This document shows positions 1 to 11,074 of a DNA stretch of 64,000 nt, piece after piece. The stretch's first letter is position 1. Every line of letters starts with the position of its first letter. The stretch covers positions 149,845,309 through 149,909,308 of the forward strand of contig OY998175.1 in the NCBI GenBank assembly GCA_963921935.1, given 5' to 3'. The position numbers and the translations under genes are program-made. The notes under the pieces were generated by a model that saw nothing but the letters and a program-made list of their open reading frames with translations, ran no database searches and was not told the origin of the DNA. Origin of the DNA: Galeruca laticollis. Its lineage: Eukaryota > Arthropoda > Insecta > Coleoptera > Chrysomelidae.

Positions 1-281
1 GATTTAAAAGTACAATCCCTACAATTAGACATTAATATAAAAAAATTAGACATTGAAATAAAAAAAGCACAGTTGCGTAAAATGTAATAGTTTCATAGAT
101 CATAGGCGTTCAATGTTTTTTGTTATGATTATGATTTTAAGTATGGTCATACTTAGGTATAGGGTAAGTTACGTGCAATAAAAAGTAATCTAAAATTTAA
201 AATATTTTTATTTGTACCTAACCACTACCAAAGAAGCGATAATATACAGTAAAAACTATGCTACAATCTACATTAAAAAGA

Positions 282-1586
282 TTAAAGCCTTCCAAAATAT
301 TCATCAATAATTTGTTGTCTTATAGCTGCCCCTCTGTTAATGTGATTTTGCCCCACTAGAATATTTGGTACATAGCCTTCAGCGATAAGATGATTTAATT
401 GTTCATAATCTTGTACTACAGGCGGTTCTCACTCCCTTATTTGCTGAGCAATATTATGTAAAACTGCTGTAGCTACAATTACAGTTAATGTTGTTTCTAG
501 CTTTAATCTGCAGCCATATGCCAGCACAGGAAACCTCCTTTTCCAGACACCAAAAACTTTTTCAATAACACCCCTTGTTCTTATTTGAGATTCGTTGTAT
601 AACTGTTCAGCACCTGTTATTGGATTTAACAGTGGAGTCATCATAAAAGGTCTGATATTATATGCACAGTGTCCTGTAAGAAAACCAGTGATATAAGCAT
701 AATATGCATATTTCGAAACAGTATGATAAGTAAGTACAATCACTGTGAGGGCTAGTTTTACCTAATAAAATACAATTTGGGTATAAACCATTATCAAAAT
801 CTGCCTTTTTCGTTGAACTGTTGAAAATTGTTGCATCGTGTGCAGAACCTGGCCATCTAGCTACCAAATCTATAATTTCCATTCTAGCATTACAGATTGC
901 TTGGACATTCATAGAAAAGTAGCCTTTTCTATTCCGAAACAATTCTACATTAACTCCTCCTGGAAAGTTTACACATTTTTATGTTCACAAAAGTTAAAAT
1001 TTGTTATAAGTTATTAACTGGCGATTGTATTCTAACATGAGTACAATCAATTGCTCCAATTACATTAGGGAATGATGCTGTTTGCTAAAATTCTGCTTTA
1101 CTTCTTTGTATCCCCTCATTCGTTAGCGGAAATCGTACATACTGGGGTAGCAGACTGGCAATTGCTTCAGACACCCGTTTAATAATACGCGAGACTGTTG
1201 ATACGTACATACCACCAAAATCTGCAATCGAGAGTAAGTGTTCTCCAGTTTCATAAAAACGAAGCGTAATTAGCAATTGGTTTATTGGTGATACACTAGA
1301 ATTTCTAAAAAAAATATATTTGAGTTTTTTTTATATTACCTACTTTATTGTCGTTGGCAAAGGTACTTACCGATCCAAAGGATATTCTAGTCGATTTTCT
1401 ATTAATTCTAATATCATTCCTGACAGTCTGTTTTGTTAATCGAAACCTTTGGAAGAAAGACAGCTCATCCAATTCATTGAAATATGAATGTCTTTCATAT
1501 ATACGTCTAGTAAATCCTTGTGCCACAATCTCAACTATTTCCAGGTCGTCATGAAACGCGTCCATTTCAATTTGTAATAAATTCAT
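282..1586 (-). pseudogene. Harbinger/PIF (HARBI1-type) transposase, broken
   Basis: A DNA-transposon nuclease that would cut and paste its own element. Reading leftwards, an N-terminal HARBI1-like segment (start near 1565-1586) is followed by a helix-turn-helix stretch (IADFGGMYVSTVSRIIKRV). The three acidic sites are visible: D in VIGAIDCTHVR, D in WPGSAHDATIF, and E in RGVIEKVFGVWKRRF. The C-terminus ends RQQIIDEYFGRL at 282. Two nonsense codons interrupt it: TAG just after SKAEF (~1085) and TGA at 429-431 where tryptophan is usual. A GT-AG intron at 674-761 restores reading from ILLG to AYNIRPFMMTP. Two further introns, around 970-1020 and 1280-1370, are likely, but their borders do not keep frame. 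Inactive copy. Confidence 0.85.
674..761 (-). other. Probable 88-bp GT-AG intron in the HARBI1-type gene
   Basis: On the minus strand TTAG is followed by GTAAAACTAG and the stretch ends TTTTCTTACAG. Removing it joins NCILLG in frame to HCAYNIRPFMMTPLLNP, the order expected in Harbinger transposases. Splicing is inferred from frame restoration only. Confidence 0.6.
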
Positions 1587-1794
1587 TGTCAGAGTTATTA
1601 GAAAACCACAAAAGTTCTGGAGCCAGGATAAAAAATGACAATTTAACAAATTATTTTAGGTTAAAATCCTTCCCTCAAATATTGAGTGGTCATTACTGGA
1701 GCACTTAAATTTAAGGTTACCTTAAGCCATTTAAATGTCACTTAGCAAGTGGTGCAATGTAATTTAAATTAAGGGTTCATTTTAAGGAACACTT

Positions 1795-1830
1795 AACACT
1801 AAGTGTGTTTGGTGCAAACGGGTCTTAGTC
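1795..1830. repeat. Likely terminal region of the Harbinger element
   Basis: The sequence ...cacttaacactaagtgtgtttggtgcaaacgggtctta lies just beyond the 5' end of the transposase and resembles the termini of insect Harbinger elements, as I recall them. The matching end was not found within the window and may lie before position 1. The interval 1650-1790 before it is noncoding flank of the same element. Confidence 0.35.
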
Positions 1831-2785
1831 GTCCATAAAATCAGTTACTTTCTTTGGACTACTTAGAGGTTGTTCACATTGTTTTCAGATTCCGTTCATC
1901 GATGGAAAATTCCAACCTATCACTTGTGATTATTCACCATAAAATGACATAATTTCAATTTTTGATTATCAAGAAACAAGAAGTTGATGCCAGATATATT
2001 TCAGAATATTTTTTGGTTGTTATGTGAGTCTGCTTCCTGTAAATTCAATAAAAAAACAATAACGCATGCATGCAATGTTTATGTCACTTTAAAATTGTGC
2101 TCTCGATACACTGTGTGAATATTGTGCTGAAGTCTCAACTCTTTCCAGCATATTTAGGGTGATAGGAGGAAAGATGAAAGTGAGCATCATCAATAAGGAA
2201 AATAAGAACATAGTCAGGCATTGTACCCAATTTTATCTAGCAGCATAATCAAGTAGATCAAGTTCCTGTACTATAGCTAATTTCTACTAAACGACAAAAA
2301 ACCAAGCAGCAGCAGTATATTTTCGAACAGAGCGTCTAGGGGTCGCAAAACAGAGAAACGGACTGCCTTACCCGATATTTTGCGGTGTCACTGTTGTGAA
2401 TATGCACTAAAGTAGCTTACACGAGAACAACAAAAAACATCTACTTCATGTTCTATCGTTCTACTTAGGTGGGTAAAACTGTTATGTAAGAAATAAGAAT
2501 TAATTAGTATAAGAAAAATGGCGATATAGTATGAGTTGATACATAAGCGGCTTTTGAAAATATGTAATAAAGATATAAACAAGGTGCTGGTTTTATTTTC
2601 AAAACATCAGGTGATGGGCCCAGATACCAGGAAATTGTGCAGTACGTTAAAAAAATTAATATAAAAGGACTAATAGAAGTGAAAAGATACACCTAAAATT
2701 CGGGAAAAAGGCACGTGGAAAGTTGAAAGGCTATATGAAGTTTTCAATAGTTTACTGGTGGATGAGCAATACAAAAACAATTAAA
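1831..2785. other. No gene seen
   Basis: AT-rich DNA between the Harbinger remnant and the Copia remnant. Only short chance ORFs occur. It may include the Copia 5' LTR and leader, but I could not find a second LTR copy to prove it. Confidence 0.5.
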
Positions 2786-3967
2786 ATGGATGAAAACTTG
2801 AATATATAACCACTCAATGGTGGGAACTATCGTAACTGGCAGCTTCGAGTTGAAGTGTTGTTGGCAGAATATGATGTCTCGGCAATGATTATTTTCGAAG
2901 TAAATGCAACATAGTACCAGCAGACCTAAAAAAGGGCATCAGAGCAAAAACTTTTTTCGTACAATGTGTAGGAGGACACAGAGATAGAGAGTCTAAGAGA
3001 TTTTAAATCAGCTTTTCAAATGTGTAATGTACTTAAGGGAAAATATAAGAAGAAAGTACTTCCTGGACAATTATTTTTGAAAATTAGACTTCTTAGTATG
3101 AAGTTGAAGGAAAACGAATGTCCTATAAAATTTCTAGAAGAGTTTGAAAATACGGGGAGACAAGTCAAAGCTGCAGACGTTATCTTAGAATATCAAGATA
3201 TAATATGTAATCTATTATTGAGTTTACCCGCTTCTTATGACAGATTTGTTACTGTTATTGAAACGTTGTGTAATGGAACTTATGAAAGTGTCAAATCCAA
3301 ATTATTAGCAGAAGATGAAAAACAAAAAATGAGTAATGGAAAAGTTGATATAGTGAAGACAGCATTCACATCACAGCGAGGTTGCTTCAAATGTAGTCAA
3401 ATGGGTCATTACAAAAGGGAAATGCGGTGGAGAACACGGATCTGGAAATAAAAACTTCAATCGAACGATACATACCGGTGGCAAGGATCCAACAGTGGCA
3501 ATAACAGAAGTAATCGATCAGGGTTTATAGGAAGCAAAAGTACAAATAGAGGATTTACAGGAGGGAGTAGATTTAATGATAATTGTCATAGTAATCAGGC
3601 AGAAATGTGAGGAACTGTTCAAAATAATGAAGGTTGTTGTAATAATAATGAATGTCTGTCAAATAATATCTGTTTTATGAGTGATATTATTTATAATTTT
3701 TGTAATGGTAAAGTTGTTTCTAATATTCTTAAATTCTGCATTGATTCAGGCTGTACAGATCATATGGTAAACGATCTAAGCTATTTTTCCAGTTTATTAA
3801 TATTGAAGAAACCTATAAAAATTCCAGTTGTGAAGGAAACGATTTTTTTGTTAGCAATAGGAGTAGGAAATATAGAAGTTCTTAGCAAAGTATGCAGTAA
3901 AGAGTTTTATACTCCAGGTTTAAGTAAAAATCTGCTTCCTGTCAAAAAACTTGAAATATGTAATTTT
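2786..3967 (+). pseudogene. Ty1/copia gag-protease, left half of a split element
   Basis: Gag would package the retrotransposon RNA and the protease would process the polyprotein. The reading starts MDENLNI at 2786. It contains a Copia-type gag (LPASYDRFVTVIETL) and a zinc knuckle beginning CFKCSQMGHYKRE near 3381, where an extra base (about 3420) destroys the last cysteine. The retropepsin-like site CIDSGCTDHMVND follows at 3737-3775, then YTPGLSKNLLPVKKLEICNF, which stops being Copia at 3967. Early stop codons and at least two frameshifts make it dead. The Copia reading resumes at 20567, so this is one element split by a 16.6-kb nested block. Confidence 0.8.
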
Positions 3968-5765
3968 ATTTTAAATGACACAGTCAACATCAATATTCGT
4001 CCTATTTTATTCGGAGCGTCACTATTAGCTTTAACTAAAAAAGCAGGAGGTATCAGACCAATTGCTATTGGTACAGTTCACCGTCGTTTAGTAGCGAAAA
4101 TAATTTGTTCAAACATCAGAGACCAATTAGGATATTGACTTCGTCCATTACAATTTGGTTTCGGGTCGAAAGGTGGTTGTGAAGCAGTTGCACATGCAGC
4201 AAGACGTTTCGTCTCTAATCATCCAGACGTTAATAATAAAGTTTATCTTAAAATTGATTTTAAAAATGCTTTCACTGCAATTCATCGCGAGCATTTATTA
4301 AAACTAGTAGCAGATATTCTACCTGAAATTTTTCCTTTCATCAATCAATGTTATCGATTCCCTTCATATCTTTTATTTGGCGAAAACATCATTCATTCGG
4401 AAATAGGTGTCCAACAAGGGGACCCTCTGGCACCTCTCCTTTTTTGCATATCAATACACAAACTTATAAGCAACATTGACACAGAATTAAATGCTTGGTA
4501 TCTTGATGATGGTTTTTTAGGTGGTAATACTAATTCCATGTTCAAGTCTCTTGTCTATATTATAAACAATTCGAAGGATATTGGTCTTGAACTCAATTTC
4601 AGCAAATGCGACTTATTTTTCTTAGAATCACCAAATAATCTAACCATTGATACATTTAATAACAATTAAAAATTACCAACAGACAAAATTTATTTCTATT
4701 AGGTGCTACTATATTAAACGAATCCTTTCTATCAGCTTTCAAAGAAAAACTAACCTTTTCCAAAAAACTGTCATCTCGTTTATCCTGGTTACCGACAGAT
4801 ATTGCTTACTATCTTCTCAAGAATTGCCTATTAATTCCAAAATTAACATATATCTTAAGATGTAGTCCAACCTGGTTACATAATGATATCTTAATCAATT
4901 TTTACATTACCATTCGTCATTCGTTAGTCATTAATATACATTAAATTAGAGGACCTTTCTTGAAAACAAGCTTCACTACCTGTTTCATGTGGTGGTTTAG
5001 GAATTCGCACAATCGTTTCAGTAACTCTTCCTTCTTTTTTGTCATCATTAAATAGCTCAACAAATTCCATTAATTACATTCTGCCTATATTTTTCCATAC
5101 ACAAGACCCTTTATTAATGGAGGCAGAATATATTTGGTCATTAAAGTCTAACAAAGTTGTACCCGATGAATATAAATTCTTTCAAAAATCCTGCGATATA
5201 CCTTTATTGAACATTGAAAAAAAATCTGCTTCAGAAAGCTATCAATTTACCAGACAAGGCTCGTTTGAATGCAGCATTTTCAAAGGAATCAGGAGCATGG
5301 TTGAACGCTATACCGTCGGCCTCATTAGGTACGCTTTTAGATGACGAAAGTTTCCGTATTTCTATTGGTCTCCGTTTAGGTTGTCAAATTTGTGTAAAAC
5401 ATCGCTGTCGTTGCGGAGCTGATGTTGATGAATATGGTAGACACGGCCTAAGCTGCAAATTAAGTGCCGGCCATTTTTCACGTCATTCTGCAAAAAATGA
5501 CTAATCTAACGAGGCCTTTCATCTGCAAAGATTCCCTGTTCGTTGGAACCGTTAGGTACTTGCCGCGACGACGGTAAACGTCCAGATAGTATGACCCTCA
5601 TTCCATGGCAACGTGGCAGACCAGTTATATGGGATTTCACTTGCACTGACACTTGTGCTCCGTCCCATGTCCGATCCACATCTACTTCCGCAAGCGCTGC
5701 AGCTTTACAAGGCAAAATTTTTAAAATCAATAAATACAACAAGATTTATGCGTCAGTCGAAAACT
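3968..5765 (+). pseudogene. Reverse transcriptase with C-terminal zinc finger and PD-(D/E)XK-like nuclease, N-terminal part
   Basis: A decayed retroelement polymerase. RT blocks are legible: KKAGGIRPIAIGTVHRRLVAK, KIDFKNAFTAIHR (motif A), GVQQGDPLAPLLF (motif B) and AWYLDDGFLGG (motif C, YLDD variant) at about 4490-4515. A stop at 4136 and several more after 4660 break it. A cysteine/histidine cluster (CRCGADVDEYGRHGLSC) at 5404-5455 and a stretch with RPDSMTLIPW...WDFTCTDT (5570-5655) follow. The latter looks like the P-D...D-x-T core of a PD-(D/E)XK nuclease. This RT plus finger plus nuclease order is known in insect elements of a family I cannot name. The first ~10 residues are fused in frame to the Copia protease at 3967. 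The reading is split near 5768 and resumes at 6891. Confidence 0.75.
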
Positions 5766-5775
5766 AACAGCGTCA

Positions 5776-6891
5776 GAAGTGAAACTTTTTATGTTTTATG
5801 ACGCAATAACCGCCAATGAGTGTACAAAGAGAATTCATAAATATCAACAACATAAAAAACTATAATTTAAAAAAATTAAAACAAAAATTATTTCCAAAAT
5901 AAAAACAATAATTTTTCGGATAGACTATAAAAAACTATTTACAATAAAAGACAAACAAAAGTGAATATTCTTTTTAAGAAATTTGAAAGCATATTACGTA
6001 TCCTTCCTTTTTAATACCTAAGAAAAGTTCTGGCCGCCCATGGGGGTATCGAACCCGCGTTTTTCGTTTGATTTTAAATCGAGTCGAGTGATGACAGAAG
6101 GGGAGAACAGCGCTGCGTTTATCTCACTAAGTTTAAGTACAAATGATAATTAGAGCTTCACAAAACTTGTTAGCCTTCACGAGATTACCTCGTAACCAAA
6201 ACCTCTGTAGTGTCCCATAAAAAGTTTCACTTCAAAAATATTTCCATAAATAAAGCAACACTAGTTACAACGACTTTCTCTGATGAACTGAGACTTACTT
6301 GCTCTTCTACGTACAGGTTAGCAAATATAGCTGAAAGTTTGAAAGTGGACACGCCCACGATGCGCGTTGGTCTCAATGCGGAAAGTAGGAGATAACACAG
6401 TTTATGCTTAAACTTTAATGAGTACAGAACTTATCTGTACGGACAAGTATACCTGTTTATTTCCTTTTTCAATATATTTCAATACTCTTGTTACGTTTTA
6501 TTACATATTGTTTTCAAAATAATACAAATAAATACACAATGCAAAGAAATTTCCTAGTTTTTATCGCCTTAATTTTAAAGGTAAACAATTTCTATATTAA
6601 TTTCGCACTGGATTATACCAATATCGGCAGAAATTATTAAGCGCTTTTGGTATCCTTTTCTCCCCGAATGCGTTCTCACTTTATCGTTCGCGCAGCGAAG
6701 TGGGGATTGATAAACGGAATAAAATGATCGCCATCAATAAACAATGCCCTGCGACTATTCTCGGCGTCTCCTCTTTGTGCGGATCTTCGTTAATTTTTCC
6801 GCCTCTCTCACAAGGAGTTTAACAGTTTTGTTAGCTCGACGAGTTAACTCTCATGACAAAACGCTAGTGTCCCATAAAAAGTTTCACTTCA
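5776..6891. mobile_element. Non-autonomous insertion with short inverted ends, inside the RT element
   Basis: The left end carries gaagtgaaactttttatg (about 5778-5795). Its inverse, cataaaaagtttcacttc, closes the element at about 6873-6890. A third copy of the same end, in the right-hand orientation, sits internally at 6213-6240. No transposase is visible. Removing the block brings the nuclease part ending NKYNKIYASVEN next to HIFIPVSIETSGVFG, which supports insertion. Exact borders and target duplication could not be fixed. The superfamily is unknown to me. Confidence 0.55.
6027..6108 (-). other. tRNA-like sequence (82 nt), probably a tRNA-derived fragment
   Basis: On the minus strand the stretch starts GTTCT and ends AGAAC, complementary ends. 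It contains GGGTTCGATACCC, which fits an RNA polymerase III B box and T-arm. The A-box region is poor, so a working tRNA is unlikely. It lies inside the inserted element and may be a remnant of a tRNA-derived SINE. Confidence 0.3.
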
Positions 6892-7194
6892 AAAATTTGG
6901 AGAATATTCACATTTTTATTCCTGTATCAATTGAAACCTCTGGTGTTTTCGGTCATGAATCTTTAAAATTCATTAAAGAAATCGGTAAAAAAATATCAGT
7001 AGAAACCAATGATTAAAAAGCAACTTTATTCTTTATACAACAAATAAGTATTGCAATTCAAAGAGGAAACGCTCTATCCTTTCTCGGTACGTTTCCCCGT
7101 TCTAAGCAACTAGAAGGACTTTTTATGAAACCTAATCATAAGAAACCTAATTCTTCTACCGCTTTCAAACTTTCTCAAATTACCGACTCTAAAA
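6892..7194 (+). pseudogene. C-terminal tail of the split RT/nuclease element
   Basis: Reading HIFIPVSIETSGVFGHES, then KFIKEIGKKISVETND, then after one stop (7014) KATLFFIQQISIAIQRGNA and LSFLGTFPRSKQLEG. This is the C-terminal end normally found after the nuclease core in this RT family. It is cut at 7194 by the provirus, whose 4-bp target copy CATG lies at 7195-7198. Confidence 0.65.
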
Positions 7195-7198
7195 CATG

Positions 7199-8933
7199 TC
7201 TAATAATCTGCACTTCCGGTTAATAATATGCGATTAGATCGATAGATATCCCACCGTGTTACCACTCTAATAATATACACTGTCACCACTCTATTGATAT
7301 ATACAATTATTGTATCACTATTATCCCTATTATTTACTGATGTCACCACTCTAATAAATGGGTATTTTCTTTTTCGTTCTTCTGGTGAAGCCGTGATAAA
7401 CTCAGCCGATGTTGCTGAGTATCCCAGGCTGTCTCCAATCTAATAAACACCACTATGTAGCTACCAAAAATATTAATCGCTGTCACCAGTGTAATAACTT
7501 GTATTGTATCGAATCGGTATTATCCTATAGTTCCTAGTAGTATCCTATATCTGGGGTAATGTATATAGTAGTTCTCTGTTACCAGTGTAGTAACTCTATC
7601 TATCGTCTCTTTTTTCTCTAACTGTACAGCTGCTGTCACCAGTGCCTGATGGCACAAAAAAAATTATAGAACCCGGGATTCTCCCTGCGGAATTTCCTCG
7701 AGGAAGGGGGGGGTTGTTCCGGGCTCGAGCGGTCGAAGACGTCGTGGGGCCCCTTGGGCTTATACAGTGTGCCAAGCCCGAGTTCGTAGTGCAGGGTTAG
7801 CTGGTCCGACCTATTTGACGGGTATGGGGTGGTGAGGATTGAGATAATTGAAAGGTTAGAGCATATGATAACAATATATTACAAAAAAAAACAAAACTGT
7901 GTCAAATAACCTCCGAAAGTAAACTAGTATTAGCGGTACCTGAACTATGATCTCTATTTCTAGTATAAACGTCTACCAAACTCTATGATCTAGGATTTAA
8001 CTAAAATTCTCAAGTGTACAATATAAAATATCTCTGAAATGGTTTTAACTTATGGATCTCCAGTGCAACGGAGAATATCAATATGTTTGACTAAAATCCC
8101 TAGTGTAACGTAAATAACTCTAAAAAAGATTACATATAGTGGAAAAGATCTCTAAAGTCGAATTAGGTATAGTATCGAGCCAAATGTAGTTATATCTACG
8201 TAGTTTGATTAACTAATTAGATGATAAGGAGATAATATGCACAAAAAAAAAATCTCTGAATATAACTAGATAAAATGCCCCTATACTCTTGGGCCTTAGC
8301 GGTAGATGAAGGGCGCTGATGAATAAGAACACTCGATATGACTGAACACCTTGTAGAGTCCCTTAACTTTCTTGGGTTACCCGATTTAGTCAAAGAAAAA
8401 AAATATAATAACACAAACCAATATTCAATATAATAAATGAATTTGAACTTTTAAAAACTTACGTTTTGAAAATCCCACAGGTCACATAAATATTCACACT
8501 ATTACTTTTTGAGGGTGAGGGTCCGTCAAGACTCAGACTTGCCTCACCAGGGGAGAGATAATACCTATCTCACCGACTGACTGACGGACTGACTGTCCCT
8601 TTTCCTAATATTTTTTCCATATTTATTTCCGTAATTCACCTTCAATGAAGGTTAATTATTCATATTTGTTTTATTTCGTGGTTTACCAAACTGACCTGTA
8701 CGTGATATCTAATATTGTGTTAACCTTTGTTTTGTTTGTATATTTTCCTTTGGTTGAGGTCGATAATTAATAACTATTTTGAATTAAAAAACGAAATTCT
8801 ATAGTGTTAGCCTTGTTTTGTTTAAATGTTTTAATTTATTTGAGGTCGGTAAATTTGATAACGATTTTGAATTAGAAGAAATTATCTATATAGGGTGTTT
8901 TTAGAACTTGTGTCATATCTCGTGTTTATTACA
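7199..8933 (-). repeat. 3' LTR, with extra terminal sub-repeats
   Basis: Sense (minus) begins TGTAATAAACACG and ends CAGATTATTAGA next to target copy CATG. From 7353 on it matches the 5' LTR almost base for base. The additional ~150 bases at 7199-7352 contain repeated junctions in which tgt(c/t)accac is followed by tct(a/t) (7257, 7281, 7341), each resembling the LTR/primer-site junction of the 5' end. Length is therefore 1735 versus 1582 bp for the partner. Confidence 0.75.
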
Positions 8934-8947
8934 TCACTTCCCCCCTT
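8934..8947 (-). promoter_or_regulatory. Polypurine tract (plus-strand primer)
   Basis: Sense AAGGGGGGAAGTGA directly abuts the first base of the 3' LTR (TGTAATAAAC). Position and composition fit the RNase H-resistant primer of LTR retroelements. Confidence 0.8.
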
Positions 8948-9091
8948 GTAAAAGTGTTGTGACGTTTCAGGTCCAACACCTTTTTTATACCTTAACTAAT
9001 ACATTAACATTGATGATTACATTAACATGAATTCTGTACTACATATAGTAAGTTTTACGTACCGCGCACTTGACCGCACTCGCGTTCCGAT

Positions 9092-11074
9092 TTAACTGTT
9101 TTGATCCTGACCTAGGACACGATTATTTACACTCGCGACACTGCTGCTTAGTAGATCGTTCATGGAGTGATTTCTCTCCGTCCAGTGTTGCGTACTGGGG
9201 TGGCTCGTCTCGTGATGCTGTATCTGCTCCATTTCTATCGCCTCTTCGTCTTGTTTCTGGGTTCTGCTATGGGTATGTATTACCCATGCCGTAAGGGAAT
9301 CCCATATGCTGCATAACATCGCTATCCCACATCCTACAGTCTGCTGGATGCGAATTGCGTTTAGTATCGTGTCTACTATGTATTTTAGTAGTTGGTATGT
9401 GCAGTATATACCAATTATACCGCTTATTATTGAACCTATCTCTGTGAACCATTCCCAAGTATGTTTTAGGGTTGATTCGGCTAGGTTTTTGATTTCTTTT
9501 TCATCGAAAATACCAGATACTGAATAACCTTGGCTGTTGGCGTTCAGTCCGGCTGCTCTGCGGGTGATTATGTTTTCGACCGCTCTTCTTTCGGTTCCGA
9601 ATGTGAGGGTTCTTTGCGCTGCGTCAATTTCTTCTGGTGTGTACAGGCCTTTTGCTCCCAAGGGTTGGATGGGACCAAAGTGGAGGTCCATGTCTTCGTC
9701 GGGTTTGAGTGTCTTTGGTTCGTTCGCTATTGTGGGGTGCGGGTGTAAGCCCAACCATTGGTCTTGTATGTAATATAAGGGCGGTATCATGTTGTTGCAG
9801 TCGATTTCTTCTGCGTGGTTTTGGATTATTCTGGTTAGTGGGGCCATGAATTTCGTTTCGTTATTTACTTCGATTGGTAACTCGTTGTAGCATTTTTCGG
9901 TTCTTCTTATGTTAACTGTGGTGGGTGTGCACTTCATTATGTAAAGTACCTCGCCCAGAACTCTACCTATGTGACCAGGTTCGTTCTCCATTAATTGACT
10001 AACTGCGTTTGGTAAGGTGTGAGCCAGTATTAGTCTGTTTTTTAGTACGTCTCTCTTTATTATGCATCTTCTATGTATTGTGTCTGTATATAGCATGCTT
10101 ATGTCACGTTTATATGCTTGCTCTATATACAATAGTTTGCTATTGACGTAGTTCATGAGATCGACGTTTTGGGGTAGAATTGGCATTGACGGTTGAAGGT
10201 TTTGGTTGTCTTCGAGGCCAATGACAATTCTGGGGTGCTCTGTTTGCCAGACTTCAATACCGCATAGTAAGTTTCTTTTCTGTAAGGTTAAGGCGAAAAC
10301 TTTGTCTTTTTCTTCTATGACTATCAGTTTCTCTTGTGTTTGTTTGTTTGTGATTATGTTTCCCAAGCCTTTGTATAGCTGGCTTAGGTGATCTTCACAT
10401 GTGGATGGCTCGTAACTGGTCCAGGTTGCTTCGCCCGTGGTCGTGTCGAAACAATACCCATTTGTAAATTTGCATGTTATGCCTTCTTTTAGATGGATTT
10501 CATTTGTGTCGAGGGTTACTCTGGCTAGATAGTCTCTTGTTGTTATTTTGACTGTGGCTATTATTACCACGTCGTTCCAACTTCGTCCATTCTCTTGGTA
10601 GGAGGTCCCTTTGCAAGTTCCGGTGTTGTCTAGGGTCCCACCTATTTTTATTGATGCTGTTGTGGTTCCATTCATGATTATATTGTCGATTGTCTGTTGA
10701 TGCAGTTGTATTGTTTTGTATCTATGCATGGCTCTGCATTCTTCGGATCCCAGTTTATGTATGTAGGTGGACAGCCCTTCGTTGACTAGGGATGTGTGGC
10801 TATGCATTCCACAGTAAAACATGAGTCTGGTTACTTCTGCTAGGCAAGTCCAGACTTTTTGTAGTTTGATTTCGTTGCGTTGAATCACTTGGAGGTATTT
10901 GCTTTCACTCGCGTACGCCGTCTCGGGTTCCGGGCACTTTTGTACGTCTTTTAGGGAGATCACCGTAATGTTTGTGTTGGGGTTCGCACAATCGTAGGCG
11001 ATTAACGTCATTGCTGTTTGAAGACCGCACATAACTAATGTTACCCAGGTCAGGAGGGCGGTGTGTCGTTCCAT
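9092..11074 (-). CDS. env: Env-like membrane glycoprotein, 660 aa
   Basis: A viral-type envelope protein that would sit in the membrane and mediate particle spread. The ORF is open from M1 to its stop. A hydrophobic signal peptide covers about residues 7-25. The ectodomain is cysteine-rich and has N-glycosylation sequons (NIT near 35, NGT, NET). One strong hydrophobic span (IGSIISGIIGIYCTYQLL, about 551-568) is followed by a second partly hydrophobic stretch and a ~50-residue hydrophilic tail. The early AYDC...NIT...SLKDV...C pattern reminds me of glycoproteins of insect negative-strand RNA viruses (chuvirus group) captured by retroelements rather than the classical gypsy Env, but this is from memory and unsure. 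It lies 675 bp after pol, so a spliced subgenomic RNA is likely. Confidence 0.8.
   Translation of the reverse strand: MERHTALLTWVTLVMCGLQTAMTLIAYDCANPNTNITVISLKDVQKCPEPETAYASESKYLQVIQRNEIKLQKVWTCLAEVTRLMFYCGMHSHTSLVNEGLSTYIHKLGSEECRAMHRYKTIQLHQQTIDNIIMNGTTTASIKIGGTLDNTGTCKGTSYQENGRSWNDVVIIATVKITTRDYLARVTLDTNEIHLKEGITCKFTNGYCFDTTTGEATWTSYEPSTCEDHLSQLYKGLGNIITNKQTQEKLIVIEEKDKVFALTLQKRNLLCGIEVWQTEHPRIVIGLEDNQNLQPSMPILPQNVDLMNYVNSKLLYIEQAYKRDISMLYTDTIHRRCIIKRDVLKNRLILAHTLPNAVSQLMENEPGHIGRVLGEVLYIMKCTPTTVNIRRTEKCYNELPIEVNNETKFMAPLTRIIQNHAEEIDCNNMIPPLYYIQDQWLGLHPHPTIANEPKTLKPDEDMDLHFGPIQPLGAKGLYTPEEIDAAQRTLTFGTERRAVENIITRRAAGLNANSQGYSVSGIFDEKEIKNLAESTLKHTWEWFTEIGSIISGIIGIYCTYQLLKYIVDTILNAIRIQQTVGCGIAMLCSIWDSLTAWVIHTHSRTQKQDEEAIEMEQIQHHETSHPSTQHWTERNHSMNDLLSSSVASVNNRVLGQDQNS

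Noticed and set aside
970..1376. Exact coordinates of two more HARBI1-gene introns
   Set aside because: GT...AG choices exist but none keeps the frame, so either indels or non-obvious splice sites are involved.
7341..8933. LTR border at 7341/16957 (TG...CA type ends)
   Set aside because: No target duplication fits those borders and no TGG primer site follows. Borders at 7199 and 16966 give CATG on both sides and a TGG primer site.
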